The notes: generated from the sequence alone by a model not told the origin. Numbered from the stretch's first letter, positions 34,093 to 42,535 are shown. The stretch is DNA of 64,000 bases from Streptomyces fructofermentans (GCF_014651055.1 NZ_BMWD01000020.1:111491-175490); one strand, 5' to 3'. A program made the numbers and translations.

Positions 34093-35655
34093 TCAGTTGA
34101 CGAGCACGCCCGGTTTGCCCTTGCTGCGCGGCCGTTCCTCGACCATCGAGCCCCAGACGATCATCCGGTACTTGCTGGTGAACTCCGGCGTGCACGTGGT
34201 GAGGGTGATGTACCGGCCCGCCTCGGTGAAGGTCGAGCCCTTCGGGATCGGCAGCAGGACGGACGTGTTGCTCGGCGAGGTGGCCGGGAGGATCGACGAC
34301 ATCTTGTAGACGAAGTACTTGTCCTGCGTCTCGACCACGATCGGGTCGCCCGGCTTCAGACGGTTGATGTACCGGAACGGCTCGCCGTGCGTGTTGCGGT
34401 GCCCCGCCAGCCCGAAGTTCCCCTTCTTCGCGTCCGGCATGGCGGTCTTCAGACCGTCCTCCGAGTAGTGGCCGACCATGCCGCGGTCGAGGACGCTCTT
34501 CTTGTCGATGCCCTCGGCGATGGGCACCACGACGTCCAGCTTCGGGATGTGCAGCAGCGCGAAGCCCTGACCTGGCTCGAACGTGCCCGGCTTGCCCTTG
34601 CCGCTCGCCCAGTCGTTCTGCAGGCTGCTCGCCTCGCTGCCCGCCTGCGCCTCGGCACGGACGTTGGTCCACCAGAGCTGGTACGTCACGAACAGGAGCA
34701 TGAGCACGCCGGCGGTGATGAACACCTCGCCGACGGCCCGGCTGGCCACCACGGCGGCGCCCGGCTTCCGCTCCCGCGCCGCCCGCCGCGCGGCGACCCG
34801 CGAGAGGGCCGCTCCGGACCCCGACTGCTCCTCGTACCCCTCGACGTCCTCCGCGGGCCCTCCGTGGCGCCCCTGGCCCCTCGTGGCCCTGCGCCGGGCC
34901 GCACGGCCACCGGCCGGGACGTCGGCGCCTCCTGGGGCTCCTGGGGCTCCCGTGGGCGACGCGGCGGCCGGGCGGGTCCCCGGACGCGGCGACCCCGGTA
35001 TGAACGCGGTGTCGGCCAGCCGCAGTCCCACGGTCTCGTCGTCCGCGGGAGGCGGGGTGTACCGGGGGGCCGACGGACGGGTGTCGGGGGCGGGCTGCTG
35101 CGGGCGCGCGTACAGCTCGTCGTACGACGGCTGCGGCGCCGTGCCGTAGGAGGGCTGGGCCGTCCCGTACGAGGGGTCGGCCACCGGGGTCCCGGGGGGC
35201 TGCGCGTACCCCTGGGCCCCGTACGCCGCCGACCGCGCCTGGGCCTGCGCCTCGGCCTGCGCCTGGGCCTGCTGCTGGTACATCTGCTGTGCCTGGTACC
35301 GCTGCTGCAGCGGGTCGACGTACGGCGGCTGCGGCTGCGGCTGGGCGTATCCGTGGACGGGGTCCGTGTCGGCCCGCCGTACCGGCTCCGCGTACGGCGC
35401 GGCACCCTGGCCGGGCTGCTGCGCGGCCCAGTCCCGCTGGTAGCCCTGCGGGTCGTACCACTCCTGCTCCGGCGGCGCGGGCGGCCGCTGCCCGGGCAGC
35501 GGATCGCTCAGCGGGTCGGCGAGCCCGTCGACGGCCGCCTGCATCGAACCGCCCGTGCGCCCGGCACCCGGCGCCTCGAACGCCGCAGCACCCCCGTACC
35601 AGGCGTCCTCGCCGTACGGGGCGGCACTGTCGCGCTCGGGGCGCAGGGCGGTCAC
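34093..35655 (-). CDS. Class E sortase with long disordered N-terminus (SrtE1-like)
   Basis: 520-aa sortase. About 300 N-terminal residues are Gln/Pro/Ala/Tyr-rich and cytosolic (QAQAQAEAQAQA, YGTAQPSYGTAPQPSY). The TM helix is about 307-329 (VGEVFITAGVLMLLFVTYQLWW), and the sortase domain has LAGHRNTHG (His), TLTTCTPEF (Cys about 488) and SKYRMIVWG (Arg). The GTG start overlaps the pabA stop (GTGA), so a wall enzyme is coupled to a folate/tryptophan enzyme. The long N-terminal tail is unusual for sortases and could recruit cytosolic partners. Confidence 0.87.
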   Translation of the reverse strand: MTALRPERDSAAPYGEDAWYGGAAAFEAPGAGRTGGSMQAAVDGLADPLSDPLPGQRPPAPPEQEWYDPQGYQRDWAAQQPGQGAAPYAEPVRRADTDPVHGYAQPQPQPPYVDPLQQRYQAQQMYQQQAQAQAEAQAQARSAAYGAQGYAQPPGTPVADPSYGTAQPSYGTAPQPSYDELYARPQQPAPDTRPSAPRYTPPPADDETVGLRLADTAFIPGSPRPGTRPAAASPTGAPGAPGGADVPAGGRAARRRATRGQGRHGGPAEDVEGYEEQSGSGAALSRVAARRAARERKPGAAVVASRAVGEVFITAGVLMLLFVTYQLWWTNVRAEAQAGSEASSLQNDWASGKGKPGTFEPGQGFALLHIPKLDVVVPIAEGIDKKSVLDRGMVGHYSEDGLKTAMPDAKKGNFGLAGHRNTHGEPFRYINRLKPGDPIVVETQDKYFVYKMSSILPATSPSNTSVLLPIPKGSTFTEAGRYITLTTCTPEFTSKYRMIVWGSMVEERPRSKGKPGVLVN

Positions 35656-36290
35656 GCCGTGGCCCTGCCCACCACCGGGGCGAGCCCCACCGACCTCGCC
35701 ACGGCCCCCTGGTCCCCGCATTCGGCCAGCCAGTTGGCCAGCATGCGGTGGCCGTGCTCGGTCAGCACCGACTCGGGATGGAACTGCACTCCTTCGACGG
35801 GGAGTTCACGGTGCCTGAGACCCATGACGATCCCGTCGTGCGTGCGGGCCGTCACCTCCAGCTCGGCCGGCACGGTGTCCGGCTCGGCGGCCAGCGAGTG
35901 GTAGCGGGTCGCGGTGAAGGGGGACGGCAGGCCGGCGAACACGCCCCGGCCGCCGTGCTCGACGAGGGACGTCTTGCCGTGCAGCAGTTCGGGGGCGCGG
36001 TCCACGACTCCGCCGTAGGCCACCTGCATCGACTGCATGCCGAGGCAGACCCCGAAGACCGGCACTCCGGTCGCCGCGCAGTGCCGCACCATCTCGATGC
36101 AGACGCCTGCCTGTTCGGGAGCGCCGGGACCGGGCGACAGCAGCACGCCGTCGAAACCGTCCTGGGCGTGCGCCGTGGACACCTCGTCGTTGCGCAGGAC
36201 CTCGCACTCCGCACCCAGTTGGTACAGGTACTGGACCAGGTTGAAGACGAAGCTGTCGTAGTTGTCGACGACGAGAATCCGTGGGCTCAC
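35652..36290 (-). CDS. pabA: Aminodeoxychorismate/anthranilate synthase component II (glutamine amidotransferase)
   Basis: 212-aa class I glutamine amidotransferase that supplies ammonia for p-aminobenzoate or anthranilate synthesis. Catalytic triad: Cys in FGVCLGMQ (about residue 81), and His/Glu in VEGVQFHPES (about 172-174). The oxyanion region LLSPGPGAPEQAG is present. The GTG start overlaps the upstream small membrane protein's stop by 4 nt, and its own stop overlaps the sortase start. No component I is adjacent, so pabA versus trpG cannot be settled. Confidence 0.88.
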   Translation of the reverse strand: MSPRILVVDNYDSFVFNLVQYLYQLGAECEVLRNDEVSTAHAQDGFDGVLLSPGPGAPEQAGVCIEMVRHCAATGVPVFGVCLGMQSMQVAYGGVVDRAPELLHGKTSLVEHGGRGVFAGLPSPFTATRYHSLAAEPDTVPAELEVTARTHDGIVMGLRHRELPVEGVQFHPESVLTEHGHRMLANWLAECGDQGAVARSVGLAPVVGRATA

Positions 36291-36448
36291 TGGTTGTCCA
36301 CCGTCACATCGTTGAAGGGCAGCAGTGGTTCGGCCCACGGGAAGACGTACTGGAAGAGCACGTAGACCACCGCGAGGACGAGCACGATGGAGAGCAGCGC
36401 CTTGATCAACGCGTTCCCCGGCAGAAGCCGCCAGATAAAGCCGTACAT
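36287..36448 (-). CDS. 53-aa single-pass membrane protein
   Basis: Begins MYGFIWRLLPGNALIKALLS, followed by a hydrophobic helix (IVLVLAVVYVLFQYVF, about 21-36), and ends PFNDVTVDNQ outside or inside the membrane. ATG at 36448 is preceded by GGAAGGGAC. Its TGA overlaps the pabA GTG start, so it is clearly part of the same transcript. I believe small proteins of this kind are conserved at this locus in actinomycetes, but I cannot name one. Confidence 0.8.
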   Translation of the reverse strand: MYGFIWRLLPGNALIKALLSIVLVLAVVYVLFQYVFPWAEPLLPFNDVTVDNQ

Positions 36449-36501
36449 GCCGTCCCTTCCGTCGCACCCACGGCGCCAGACTCACGCCGTACCCAACCAG
36501 A

Positions 36502-37251
36502 CTAACGGCGTAGAGCCTCCGGTTTCCCAGCCTCCACGGGCTGAGTTCCGTCGAGATGCGCCCAGACGATCAAGCGGTGGCTGTGTCCCCATTCCGGTTC
36601 GCAGGTGGTCAGCGTGAGATACCGGCCCGGCCTGGTGTACCCGGACTTCCTCGGTACGGGGTCGACGACAGCGGTGTCACGGGGGGTCGTCCGATAGGGC
36701 TTGCTGTCGACGCGGTACGTGAACCACGTCGTTCCGTCGGTCAGCACGACCGCGTCCCCCGGCCGCAGCCTGGGGAAATCCTTGAACGGGTCCCCGTACG
36801 TGCGCCGATGGCCGGCGACCGCGAAGTTGCCCCGCTCCCCGAGCCGGGCGGTGTGCGCGTAGTGGCCGAGCCCCTTCTTGAGGGTGCCGGTCCGCGTCCC
36901 CTCGAGTACGGGCTTGTGCCACGAGGAACCGAGCCGTGGGACGTACATCACGGCGAACGGCTTTCCGTCCCGGTAGGGGCCCGTTCTCCCCGGACCCTCC
37001 GGTTCGTCCGGTCCCGCGGCGGCCGACGGACCCGGGGCCGGCGACCCGGTCGCGACCGGGCCCCTCGCCCACTGGTCCTGGAGCATCGCGATCTGGTCGT
37101 CCATCGCGGTGTCGGCCTTCACGCCCGTCCAGAAGAGCACGTAGACCACGAAGAGGACGATCAGCATCCCCACCGTGATGCACAGTTCGCTGACCGTCCT
37201 GACGACCACTCGTACCGACACAACGCCCCCCAGCGGCAGCCGCTCCCCCAC
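36502..37251 (-). CDS. Class E sortase, third copy
   Basis: 249-aa sortase. TM helix about 20-42 (SELCITVGMLIVLFVVYVLFW), a Pro/Gly-rich insert (about 65-92), and the catalytic core with VAGHRRTYG (His), TLTTCEPEWG (Cys about 217) and SHRLIVWAH (Arg). The GTG at 37251 was taken; a GTG at 37221 after GGGGGG is an alternative. The catalytic residues are intact, so it should be active. Compared with the other two, the motif after Cys (EPEWGHS) differs, suggesting a distinct substrate set. Confidence 0.85.
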   Translation of the reverse strand: MGERLPLGGVVSVRVVVRTVSELCITVGMLIVLFVVYVLFWTGVKADTAMDDQIAMLQDQWARGPVATGSPAPGPSAAAGPDEPEGPGRTGPYRDGKPFAVMYVPRLGSSWHKPVLEGTRTGTLKKGLGHYAHTARLGERGNFAVAGHRRTYGDPFKDFPRLRPGDAVVLTDGTTWFTYRVDSKPYRTTPRDTAVVDPVPRKSGYTRPGRYLTLTTCEPEWGHSHRLIVWAHLDGTQPVEAGKPEALRR

Positions 37252-37290
37252 TCGGGGGCTCCTACCCCGCGGCGCGCCGGTCCAGAGCCG

Positions 37291-38070
37291 CTACTCCACG
37301 GGCTTCGCGTAGTGGAGATCCACTGTGCCGGAGTAGCCGGGAAGAGTCACCGCCCCGTCCTCCTCGACCTTCCAGCCGAGCCCGTACACGTTCACGTAGA
37401 CCATGTAGTTCTGGATCGCCGCGGAGGCCGAGAGCGCCTTCTGGAGCTTCTCGGGGTCGCCGACCGCCTGGATCTTGTACGGGGGCGAGTAGACCCGGCC
37501 CTGGAGGATCAGCGTGTTGCCGACGCAGCGCACGGCACTCGTGGAGATCAGCCGCTGGTCCATCACCTTGATGCCCTCGGCGCCGCCCTGCCACAGCGCG
37601 TTCACGACGGCCTGGAGGTCCTGCTGGTGGATGACCAGGTAGTCGGGCTGCGGCTCGGGATAGCCGGGCAGCTTGGCGGTGGCGTTCGGCGGGGCGTCGT
37701 TGAGCGTGACCGTGAGGGCCTCGCCCCTGAGCTTCCGGGTGCCGGCGTTCTTCTCCAGGGCGGCGAGTTCGGCCGCCTCCGCGTCGGTGCTGCCGTTGTC
37801 CCGTTCGGCCAGCGACTCGACGTCTTCGCGCAGGGTGCCGTTGGTCTCGTCGAGCTGCCCGTTCTTGTGGCTGCGCTCCTGAATCAGGTCGGAGAGCCTC
37901 AGCAGCGACGCGTCCGTGCGGATGTTCGTACCCTTGGCAGTGTCGAAACTGGTGAAGAAGATGAGCCCGGCCAGGGCGAACACGGCCACGGTCAGCAGCC
38001 GTACCGGCCGGAATCGCCGGATACGGGCAGGGCTGGAACCCGGCTGTGGGGAGTCGGCAGAATTGCTCAA
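37291..38070 (-). CDS. DUF881 family protein
   Basis: 259-aa protein with an N-terminal TM helix (about 25-43, LLTVAVFALAGLIFFTSF), a predicted coiled coil (about 58-110), and the DUF881 extracellular domain (about 115-255, LVIHQQDLQAVVNALWQGGAEGIKVMDQRLI, VYSPPYKIQAVGD). Starts with TTG, preceded by AAGGAG. DUF881 proteins sit beside crgA and division genes in actinobacteria; a role in division or sporulation is inference from position (crgA is divergent, about 140 nt away). Confidence 0.88.
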   Translation of the reverse strand: MSNSADSPQPGSSPARIRRFRPVRLLTVAVFALAGLIFFTSFDTAKGTNIRTDASLLRLSDLIQERSHKNGQLDETNGTLREDVESLAERDNGSTDAEAAELAALEKNAGTRKLRGEALTVTLNDAPPNATAKLPGYPEPQPDYLVIHQQDLQAVVNALWQGGAEGIKVMDQRLISTSAVRCVGNTLILQGRVYSPPYKIQAVGDPEKLQKALSASAAIQNYMVYVNVYGLGWKVEEDGAVTLPGYSGTVDLHYAKPVE

Positions 38071-38212
38071 CGTACCCTTATCTCCTTCGGCGCCTCGGAA
38101 GCACTACGCTAACGGACGCCCGGGGGAGCGCTGAGACTCCCCTTGTACGCTGCCCCGGAGCCAGCCCACGTACCCTGCGCGGCCACGCAGCGCATCGACA
38201 GGAGAGACCCTC

Positions 38213-38467
38213 GTGCCGAAGTCACGTATCCGCAAGAAGGCCGACTACACGCCGCCCCCGGCGAAGCAGGCGACCAACATCAAGCTGAACAGCCGCGGCT
38301 GGGTCGCCCCGGTCATGCTGGCCATGTTCCTGATCGGCCTGGCCTGGATCGTCGTGTTCTACGTGACGGACGGCTCGCTGCCGATCGACGCCCTGGGCAA
38401 CTGGAACATCGTGGTGGGCTTCGGCTTCATCGCAGCGGGGTTCGGCGTCTCCACTCAGTGGAAGTAG
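38213..38467 (+). CDS. crgA: CrgA cell division inhibitor
   Basis: 84-aa membrane protein that coordinates growth and septation by interacting with FtsZ, FtsW-type and penicillin-binding proteins; in Streptomyces it delays sporulation septation. Features: basic N terminus MPKSRIRKKADYTPPP, TM1 (about 31-52) and TM2 (about 63-80), ending STQWK. Length matches the family. GTG start with AGGAGA upstream. Close to pknB, pbpA and FtsW/RodA, its functional partners. Confidence 0.95.
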   Translation: MPKSRIRKKADYTPPPAKQATNIKLNSRGWVAPVMLAMFLIGLAWIVVFYVTDGSLPIDALGNWNIVVGFGFIAAGFGVSTQWK

Positions 38468-38863
38468 CGCGGTTCCAGGGGGTACGGGGTCCGCGCGGAC
38501 CCCGCACGGGCCTCTGTCCGCAAGCCCTGGCCCAAGTTCTCCACTGAGTTATCCACAGCGATTTCCACAGTGGGGAAAAGGTCAGAAGATCTGTGGATAA
38601 CCCGCTCGATGTTGACGCCGGTGTGACTGACCTACCGGGATCCGGAAGCCTGTTCGCCCCCTGTCCTGCCTGGGAAAACCCAGGTCAGTGACAGGGGGCA
38701 CAGTTGTTCACGCACAGCATGCACAAGATCCGCCACGGTCTGTGGACAACGTGCGCTTGTGTTCGTTTCCCGGCCCGGCTCAGGCTGCCCGCAGGGGGGT
38801 GCCGGGGACAGGCTCAGGGCCCAACCCAAGGGGTGCCGGGCGGGGGGGCGGGGCGGAGACGGC
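38468..38863. other. crgA-rhomboid intergenic region with DnaA-box cluster
   Basis: 396 nt between convergent genes. Head-to-tail boxes with an exact 12-bp period: TTCTCCACT (38537-38545), TTATCCACA (38549-38557), ATTTCCACA (38561-38569). Then TGTGGATAA (38592-38600) and TGTGGACAA (38741-38749) lie on the other strand. A large hairpin is at 38656-38699. No gene. Confidence 0.75.
38656..38699. terminator. Two-tier hairpin between convergent genes
   Basis: Outer stem GCCCCCTGTC (38656-38665) with GACAGGGGGC (38690-38699); inner stem CCTGGG/CCCAGG (38669-38674, 38679-38684) closed by an AAAA loop. Probable bidirectional terminator for crgA and the rhomboid gene. Confidence 0.75.
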
Positions 38864-39760
38864 TCAGGTGAGCTGCGCGGTTCTCAGCAAGGTGGTGACC
38901 ACCACCGCGAGCAGGACCAGCCCGCACACTCCGTACTGGATCAGCGCCCGGCGCTCGCGCGGCGCGTGGACCATCGCGTACCCGATCAGGAAGCCGCCGA
39001 CGAGGCCGCCGATGTGGGCCTGCCAGGCGATGTTGCTCCAGCCGAAGGTGATGACCAGGTTGATCACCAGCAGGATGATCACCGGGCGCATGTCGTAGTT
39101 GAGCCGCCGCATCAGGACGGCCGTCGCGCCGAACAGGCCGAAGATCGCGCCGGAGGCGCCCAGCGAGGGCTGGTTCGGCTCCGCGATCAGATAGGTGAGC
39201 GCGCTGCCCGCGAGCCCGGACCCCAGGTACAGCGTGAGGTAGCGGGCACGGCCGAGCGCGGCCTCCAGAGGACCGCCGATCCACCACAGGCTGAACATGT
39301 TGAACGCCAGGTGGACATAGCCGCTGTGCAGGAACATCGCGGTGACCAGCCGGTACCACTGCCCCTCGGCGATGCCCTCGACCCCTCCGAGGCTCGGCAC
39401 GTACGCACGGCCGAGCAGATGGAAGGCGTCGGTGAACCGGTCGCCCACGGTGAGCTGGACCAGGAAGACCGCCAGATTGAGCCCGATGAGGACCTTGGTG
39501 ATGAGACGCGGGTCCGCCGAGACCGTGCCGCCGGCGAGGGTGCGCGGCTGGGAGGCGTTCGGCGCGTGCCCCGTCCCCGACCCGTTCCGCACGCACTCCG
39601 GACACTGGAAGCCGACCGAGGCGCTGATCATGCACTCGGGACAGATCGGCCGCTCGCAGCGGGTGCAGCGGATACCGGTCTCGCGGTCCGAGTGCCGGTA
39701 GCAGGTGGGCAGGCTCGCGGCACCCTGCGGTCCCTGCGGGCTGCCTGGCGCCTGGTCCAT
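38864..39760 (-). CDS. Rhomboid-family intramembrane serine protease
   Basis: 298-aa protease. The N-terminal zinc-ribbon/B-box-like segment (20-58) has CYRH and three CxxC-type pairs (CTRC, CPEC, CPEC). Six or seven TM helices follow. Catalytic Ser203 is in GASGAIFGL and His249 in WQAHIGGLVGG; the conserved WYRLVTAMFLHSGYVHLAFNMF loop supports the call. It should cut TM substrates within the membrane. ATG start. Substrate unknown. Confidence 0.92.
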   Translation of the reverse strand: MDQAPGSPQGPQGAASLPTCYRHSDRETGIRCTRCERPICPECMISASVGFQCPECVRNGSGTGHAPNASQPRTLAGGTVSADPRLITKVLIGLNLAVFLVQLTVGDRFTDAFHLLGRAYVPSLGGVEGIAEGQWYRLVTAMFLHSGYVHLAFNMFSLWWIGGPLEAALGRARYLTLYLGSGLAGSALTYLIAEPNQPSLGASGAIFGLFGATAVLMRRLNYDMRPVIILLVINLVITFGWSNIAWQAHIGGLVGGFLIGYAMVHAPRERRALIQYGVCGLVLLAVVVTTLLRTAQLT

Positions 39761-39802
39761 GGGGTCCCCTCATCCTCTGTACGCATGGGGAACGCAACGC
39801 GC

Positions 39803-39834
39803 CGCCCCGCTCATCCTTACGGATGGGCGGGGCG
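39803..39834. terminator. Hairpin downstream of the cyclophilin gene
   Basis: 14-bp stem (CGCCCCGC-T-CATCC with GGATG-G-GCGGGGCG, one G-U) and a TTAC loop, 49 nt past the cyclophilin stop on the minus strand. Confidence 0.75.
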
Positions 39835-39882
39835 TTTGGTTCCCCCGGCGACCTCCGCCCGGCTCACTGCGGAAAGGCCCGC

Positions 39883-40410
39883 TCAGCGGGTCTCGACGAC
39901 CACCGACTCGATGACCACGTCGACAACCGGACGCTTGGTCCGCGGGTTGGTCTCGGAGGAGGCGATGTCGTCCACGACCTTCTGGCTGGCCGGGTCCACG
40001 ACCTCGCCGAAGATGGTGTGCTTGCGGGTCAGCCACGCCGTCGGGGAGACGGTGATGAAGAACTGCGATCCGTTGGTGGCCGGGCCGGCGTTGGCCATGG
40101 CCAGCAGATAGGGCTTGGTGAAGGCCAGGTCCGGGTGGTACTCGTCCTCGAACTGGTAGCCGGGGCCGCCGATGCCGGTGCCCAGGGGGTCACCGCCCTG
40201 GATCATGAATCCGCTCATCACCCGGTGGAAGACCGTGCCGTCGTAGAGCTTCTCCGTGGACTTCACGCCCGTCTCCGGATTGACCCACTCGCGCTCGCCC
40301 CGCGCGAGCTCGACGAAGTTCCGGACCGTCTTGGGCGCGTGGTTGGGCAGCAGCCGCAACTCGATGTCGCCGCGGTTGGTCTTCAGGGTGGCGTAGAGCT
40401 GCTCGGCCAC
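39883..40410 (-). CDS. ppiA: Cyclophilin-type peptidyl-prolyl isomerase
   Basis: 175-aa cytosolic cis-trans prolyl isomerase. Signature FHRVMSGFMIQGGDPLGTG (about 66-84) carries the catalytic Arg, and ANAGPATNGSQFFITV (about 104-119) forms the active site. The GTG (MAEQLYATLKTNRGD) with AGAAGG 7 nt upstream was chosen. Full length for a minimal bacterial cyclophilin. Transcribed alone, divergent from the DUF5324 gene. In actinomycetes this gene is commonly near pknB and oriC. Confidence 0.93.
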   Translation of the reverse strand: MAEQLYATLKTNRGDIELRLLPNHAPKTVRNFVELARGEREWVNPETGVKSTEKLYDGTVFHRVMSGFMIQGGDPLGTGIGGPGYQFEDEYHPDLAFTKPYLLAMANAGPATNGSQFFITVSPTAWLTRKHTIFGEVVDPASQKVVDDIASSETNPRTKRPVVDVVIESVVVETR

Positions 40411-40747
40411 GGTGTGCCTTCTTTCGTCCACTGTGAGGCCCCGATCCTCGCACGGTCCGCCTCGGCGACCGCCCGTCACCGCCGTTCGGAGCTTCTTCGG
40501 ACGCTTCGTGCCGAACAAGGGCGCAGCCGTGCCGATCCATGGCATTGTCGTCGCAAGTTCCCGTTCCATCGCATTGATCATCTATCGCCCGAGCATGCCT
40601 GAAACCGGTACGTATGCCCCGGATGCCCTGCCTCGCATGCCCCGAATCGCTCCGGCAGGCATGATCCCGATAAGGGTGGAAAGGTGAACTGTGACTTTCT
40701 GGGGGATGCCCCTGAAGCCCACGTACGCCACCGAGGAGGAGGATCCC
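40411..40747. other. Divergent promoter region
   Basis: 337 nt between cyclophilin (leftward) and DUF5324 (rightward) genes. Several GCATGCC-type copies (around 40593, 40640 and 40660) can form small hairpins. No gene or firm promoter assigned. Confidence 0.4.
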
Positions 40748-41461
40748 GTGACCCGCAAGGAAAGCGTGCGCGCAGCGGCCGAGTCGGCGAGGGACAGCGT
40801 GCGGCACGCCGCGGAAGTGGTGGCGCCCTACGCCGACACGACGATGGACCGAGCCACGCACTACGCACAGGAGGCGCGCGTCAAGATCGCGCCCAAGGTG
40901 TCGGCCGCCGCTCTGCAGGCCGCCGAACAAGCACGCACTCAGTACGACGCTCATCTCGCCCCGCGTCTTGAGCAGGCGCTCACCCATGTACCGCCGAAGG
41001 TCGACTCCGCCGCGCACGAGGCCGCCCTCCGTACCCGCAAGGCTGCCCGCCAGGCGGCGGACTACTCCCGGCCGAGGATCGAACAGGCCAGGGCCGCCGC
41101 CGGACCGGTCCGCGACGAGGCCGCCTCGCGCAGTGTGGCCGCGATCGCGGCGCTGCGCGGCCAGGTCACGGCCAAGGAGGTCGAGAAGCTGGCCCGCAAG
41201 CACCGCCGCCGGGCCAGGGCCGGCCGCCTCGCCAAGGGTCTGGCTGTTGTGGGCATCGTGGCCGGTGGCGCGTACGCCGTGTGGAAGTGGTGGGACAAGC
41301 AGGCCAATCCGGACTGGCTGGTGGAGCCGCCGGCCGCCACCGAGGTGCCGGAGAACGGTCGTCTGACCTCGGTCGACGGCAGTGGGCAGGACGCCCTCGA
41401 CCCCGAGGTCCAGGCCAAGCAGGCCGAGGCGGAGGCCGCCGAACGCGACGAGCGTGCCTGA
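40748..41461 (+). CDS. DUF5324 family protein
   Basis: 237-aa protein with long amphipathic helices rich in Ala, Arg and Lys (about 1-150, ESVRAAAESARDSVRHAAEVVAPYADT), resembling YtxH/apolipoprotein-like repeats. One TM helix is about 160-178 (LAKGLAVVGIVAGGAYAVWKWW), followed by an acidic cytosolic or external tail. GTG start chosen because GGAGGAGGA lies 6 nt upstream; an earlier GTG at 40691 is less well placed. Membrane-associated scaffold-like protein; function unknown. Confidence 0.82.
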   Translation: MTRKESVRAAAESARDSVRHAAEVVAPYADTTMDRATHYAQEARVKIAPKVSAAALQAAEQARTQYDAHLAPRLEQALTHVPPKVDSAAHEAALRTRKAARQAADYSRPRIEQARAAAGPVRDEAASRSVAAIAALRGQVTAKEVEKLARKHRRRARAGRLAKGLAVVGIVAGGAYAVWKWWDKQANPDWLVEPPAATEVPENGRLTSVDGSGQDALDPEVQAKQAEAEAAERDERA

Positions 41462-41481
41462 CGCGCCCTCGGGCGGAACCG

Positions 41482-41523
41482 TCGGTGTGGGGCGGAGGAC
41501 AGTTGTCCTCCGCCCCACACCGA
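41482..41523. terminator. 20-bp perfect palindrome next to parS
   Basis: 41482-41501 is the exact reverse complement of 41504-41523. It lies between the convergent DUF5324 gene and the sigma-partner gene and directly abuts the parS-like site, separated by one base. Confidence 0.8.
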
Positions 41524-41524
41524 T

Positions 41525-41538
41525 GTTTCACGTGGAAC
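41525..41538. promoter_or_regulatory. parS: parS-like site (13/14)
   Basis: GTTTCACGTGGAAC differs from the perfect parS at 3382 by one base (G for A). As at the first site, the stop codon of a minus-strand gene (TGA, 41528-41530) is part of it. Confidence 0.82.
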
Positions 41539-42535
41539 GTCTCCGCGGGGGAGAGCGGTCGGGCCTGTCGTGGTGCGCCCGGTCGACGCGCCGGCGTTCC
41601 GGCAACGGCCTGCCCCGTCGGGAGCGGCGGGGCCCGTCCGGCAGATCGGCGGCCGCGTCCTCGGCGGGGCACGTGGCGGCGAGCGCGCGTACGCGGTCGG
41701 CGAAGTCGGGGTCGGGCAGGGGAAGGTCCAGGTCGTCGTCCACGAAGGCGACGGCGGCGGGCACGTAGTGCAGGACCGCCTCGACGGCCTCGGACACGGG
41801 TGAGCCGTCCGGCCTGAGTGCCCTCAGAATCCGCAGCACGGTGGGGATCGCGAGGCCAAAGGGCGCGGCGCCGCCGCCCGGGAAGCCGGCCTGCACGTGC
41901 TGGGCGTGCCACCAGTCGGCGGCACCGTGCTCGCCCAGGGCCCGGTGGTGCAGATGGAGGCAGTAGCCGGCGACCGGGTCCCCGGCTCCCCCCGCGTACT
42001 GCCACCAGAAGCGTGCGGACTCCTCGCTCCCGGCGATGTGGAGCATGCATCCGAGAACACGCGCCCCGGCCGGTTCGGGCAGGGCCCCGGCGAGGAAGAA
42101 CCCCAGGTCGGCCAAGGCCCCGGCGTGTGTGACGACGGTCTCGCAGAGAGTCCGGAGATCCTCCGCGGCGGCGGACCCCTCGTACGGTGAGCCGCCGCGC
42201 TCCGCGCCCTCGGGGAGCAGGTCTTCGAGCGGCCGGTCCGCACCACCCGGCCTTGGTCCCCCCGATGCGGGGAGGCCTTCGCCCGCTCCCCCGCTGGCCG
42301 GGGCGCCGGGCCGCCACGGGGCTCCCCCGCGGGGCATGGGGCCGTCGAGGACCCCGGAGCCGGAGCAGGGGTCGGGGCGCAGGCGGTACGCACGGCACGG
42401 GAGATCGCCCGGGACCTCCCGCGGGAGCGCCGCCCGGGCCGCGAGACGGGCGGCCGCCCCCTCGATGTCGGCCTCGGTGTAGGGCCTGCGCCGCAGCCTG
42501 GCCCGGGCGAGGAGCTCGTCAATGGGCGAGGTCAT
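41528..42535 (-). CDS. Uncharacterised protein coupled to the ECF-like sigma factor
   Basis: 335-aa cytosolic protein. A basic N-terminal helix region (MTSPIDELLARARLRRRPYTEADIEGAAARLAARAALP) is followed by a Pro/Gly-rich linker (about 60-120). A helical domain (about 125-290) has TVVTHAGALADLGFF, LGCMLHIAGSEESARFWWQYAGGAGDPVAGYCLHLHHRALGE and VLHYVPAAVAFVDDDLDL. The tail is Arg-rich. It overlaps the sigma gene by 17 nt, so it is almost certainly its partner. No TM or zinc anti-sigma motif is seen. I do not recognise the family by name; an accessory or anti-sigma role is inference. Confidence 0.75.
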   Translation of the reverse strand: MTSPIDELLARARLRRRPYTEADIEGAAARLAARAALPREVPGDLPCRAYRLRPDPCSGSGVLDGPMPRGGAPWRPGAPASGGAGEGLPASGGPRPGGADRPLEDLLPEGAERGGSPYEGSAAAEDLRTLCETVVTHAGALADLGFFLAGALPEPAGARVLGCMLHIAGSEESARFWWQYAGGAGDPVAGYCLHLHHRALGEHGAADWWHAQHVQAGFPGGGAAPFGLAIPTVLRILRALRPDGSPVSEAVEAVLHYVPAAVAFVDDDLDLPLPDPDFADRVRALAATCPAEDAAADLPDGPRRSRRGRPLPERRRVDRAHHDRPDRSPPRRRST

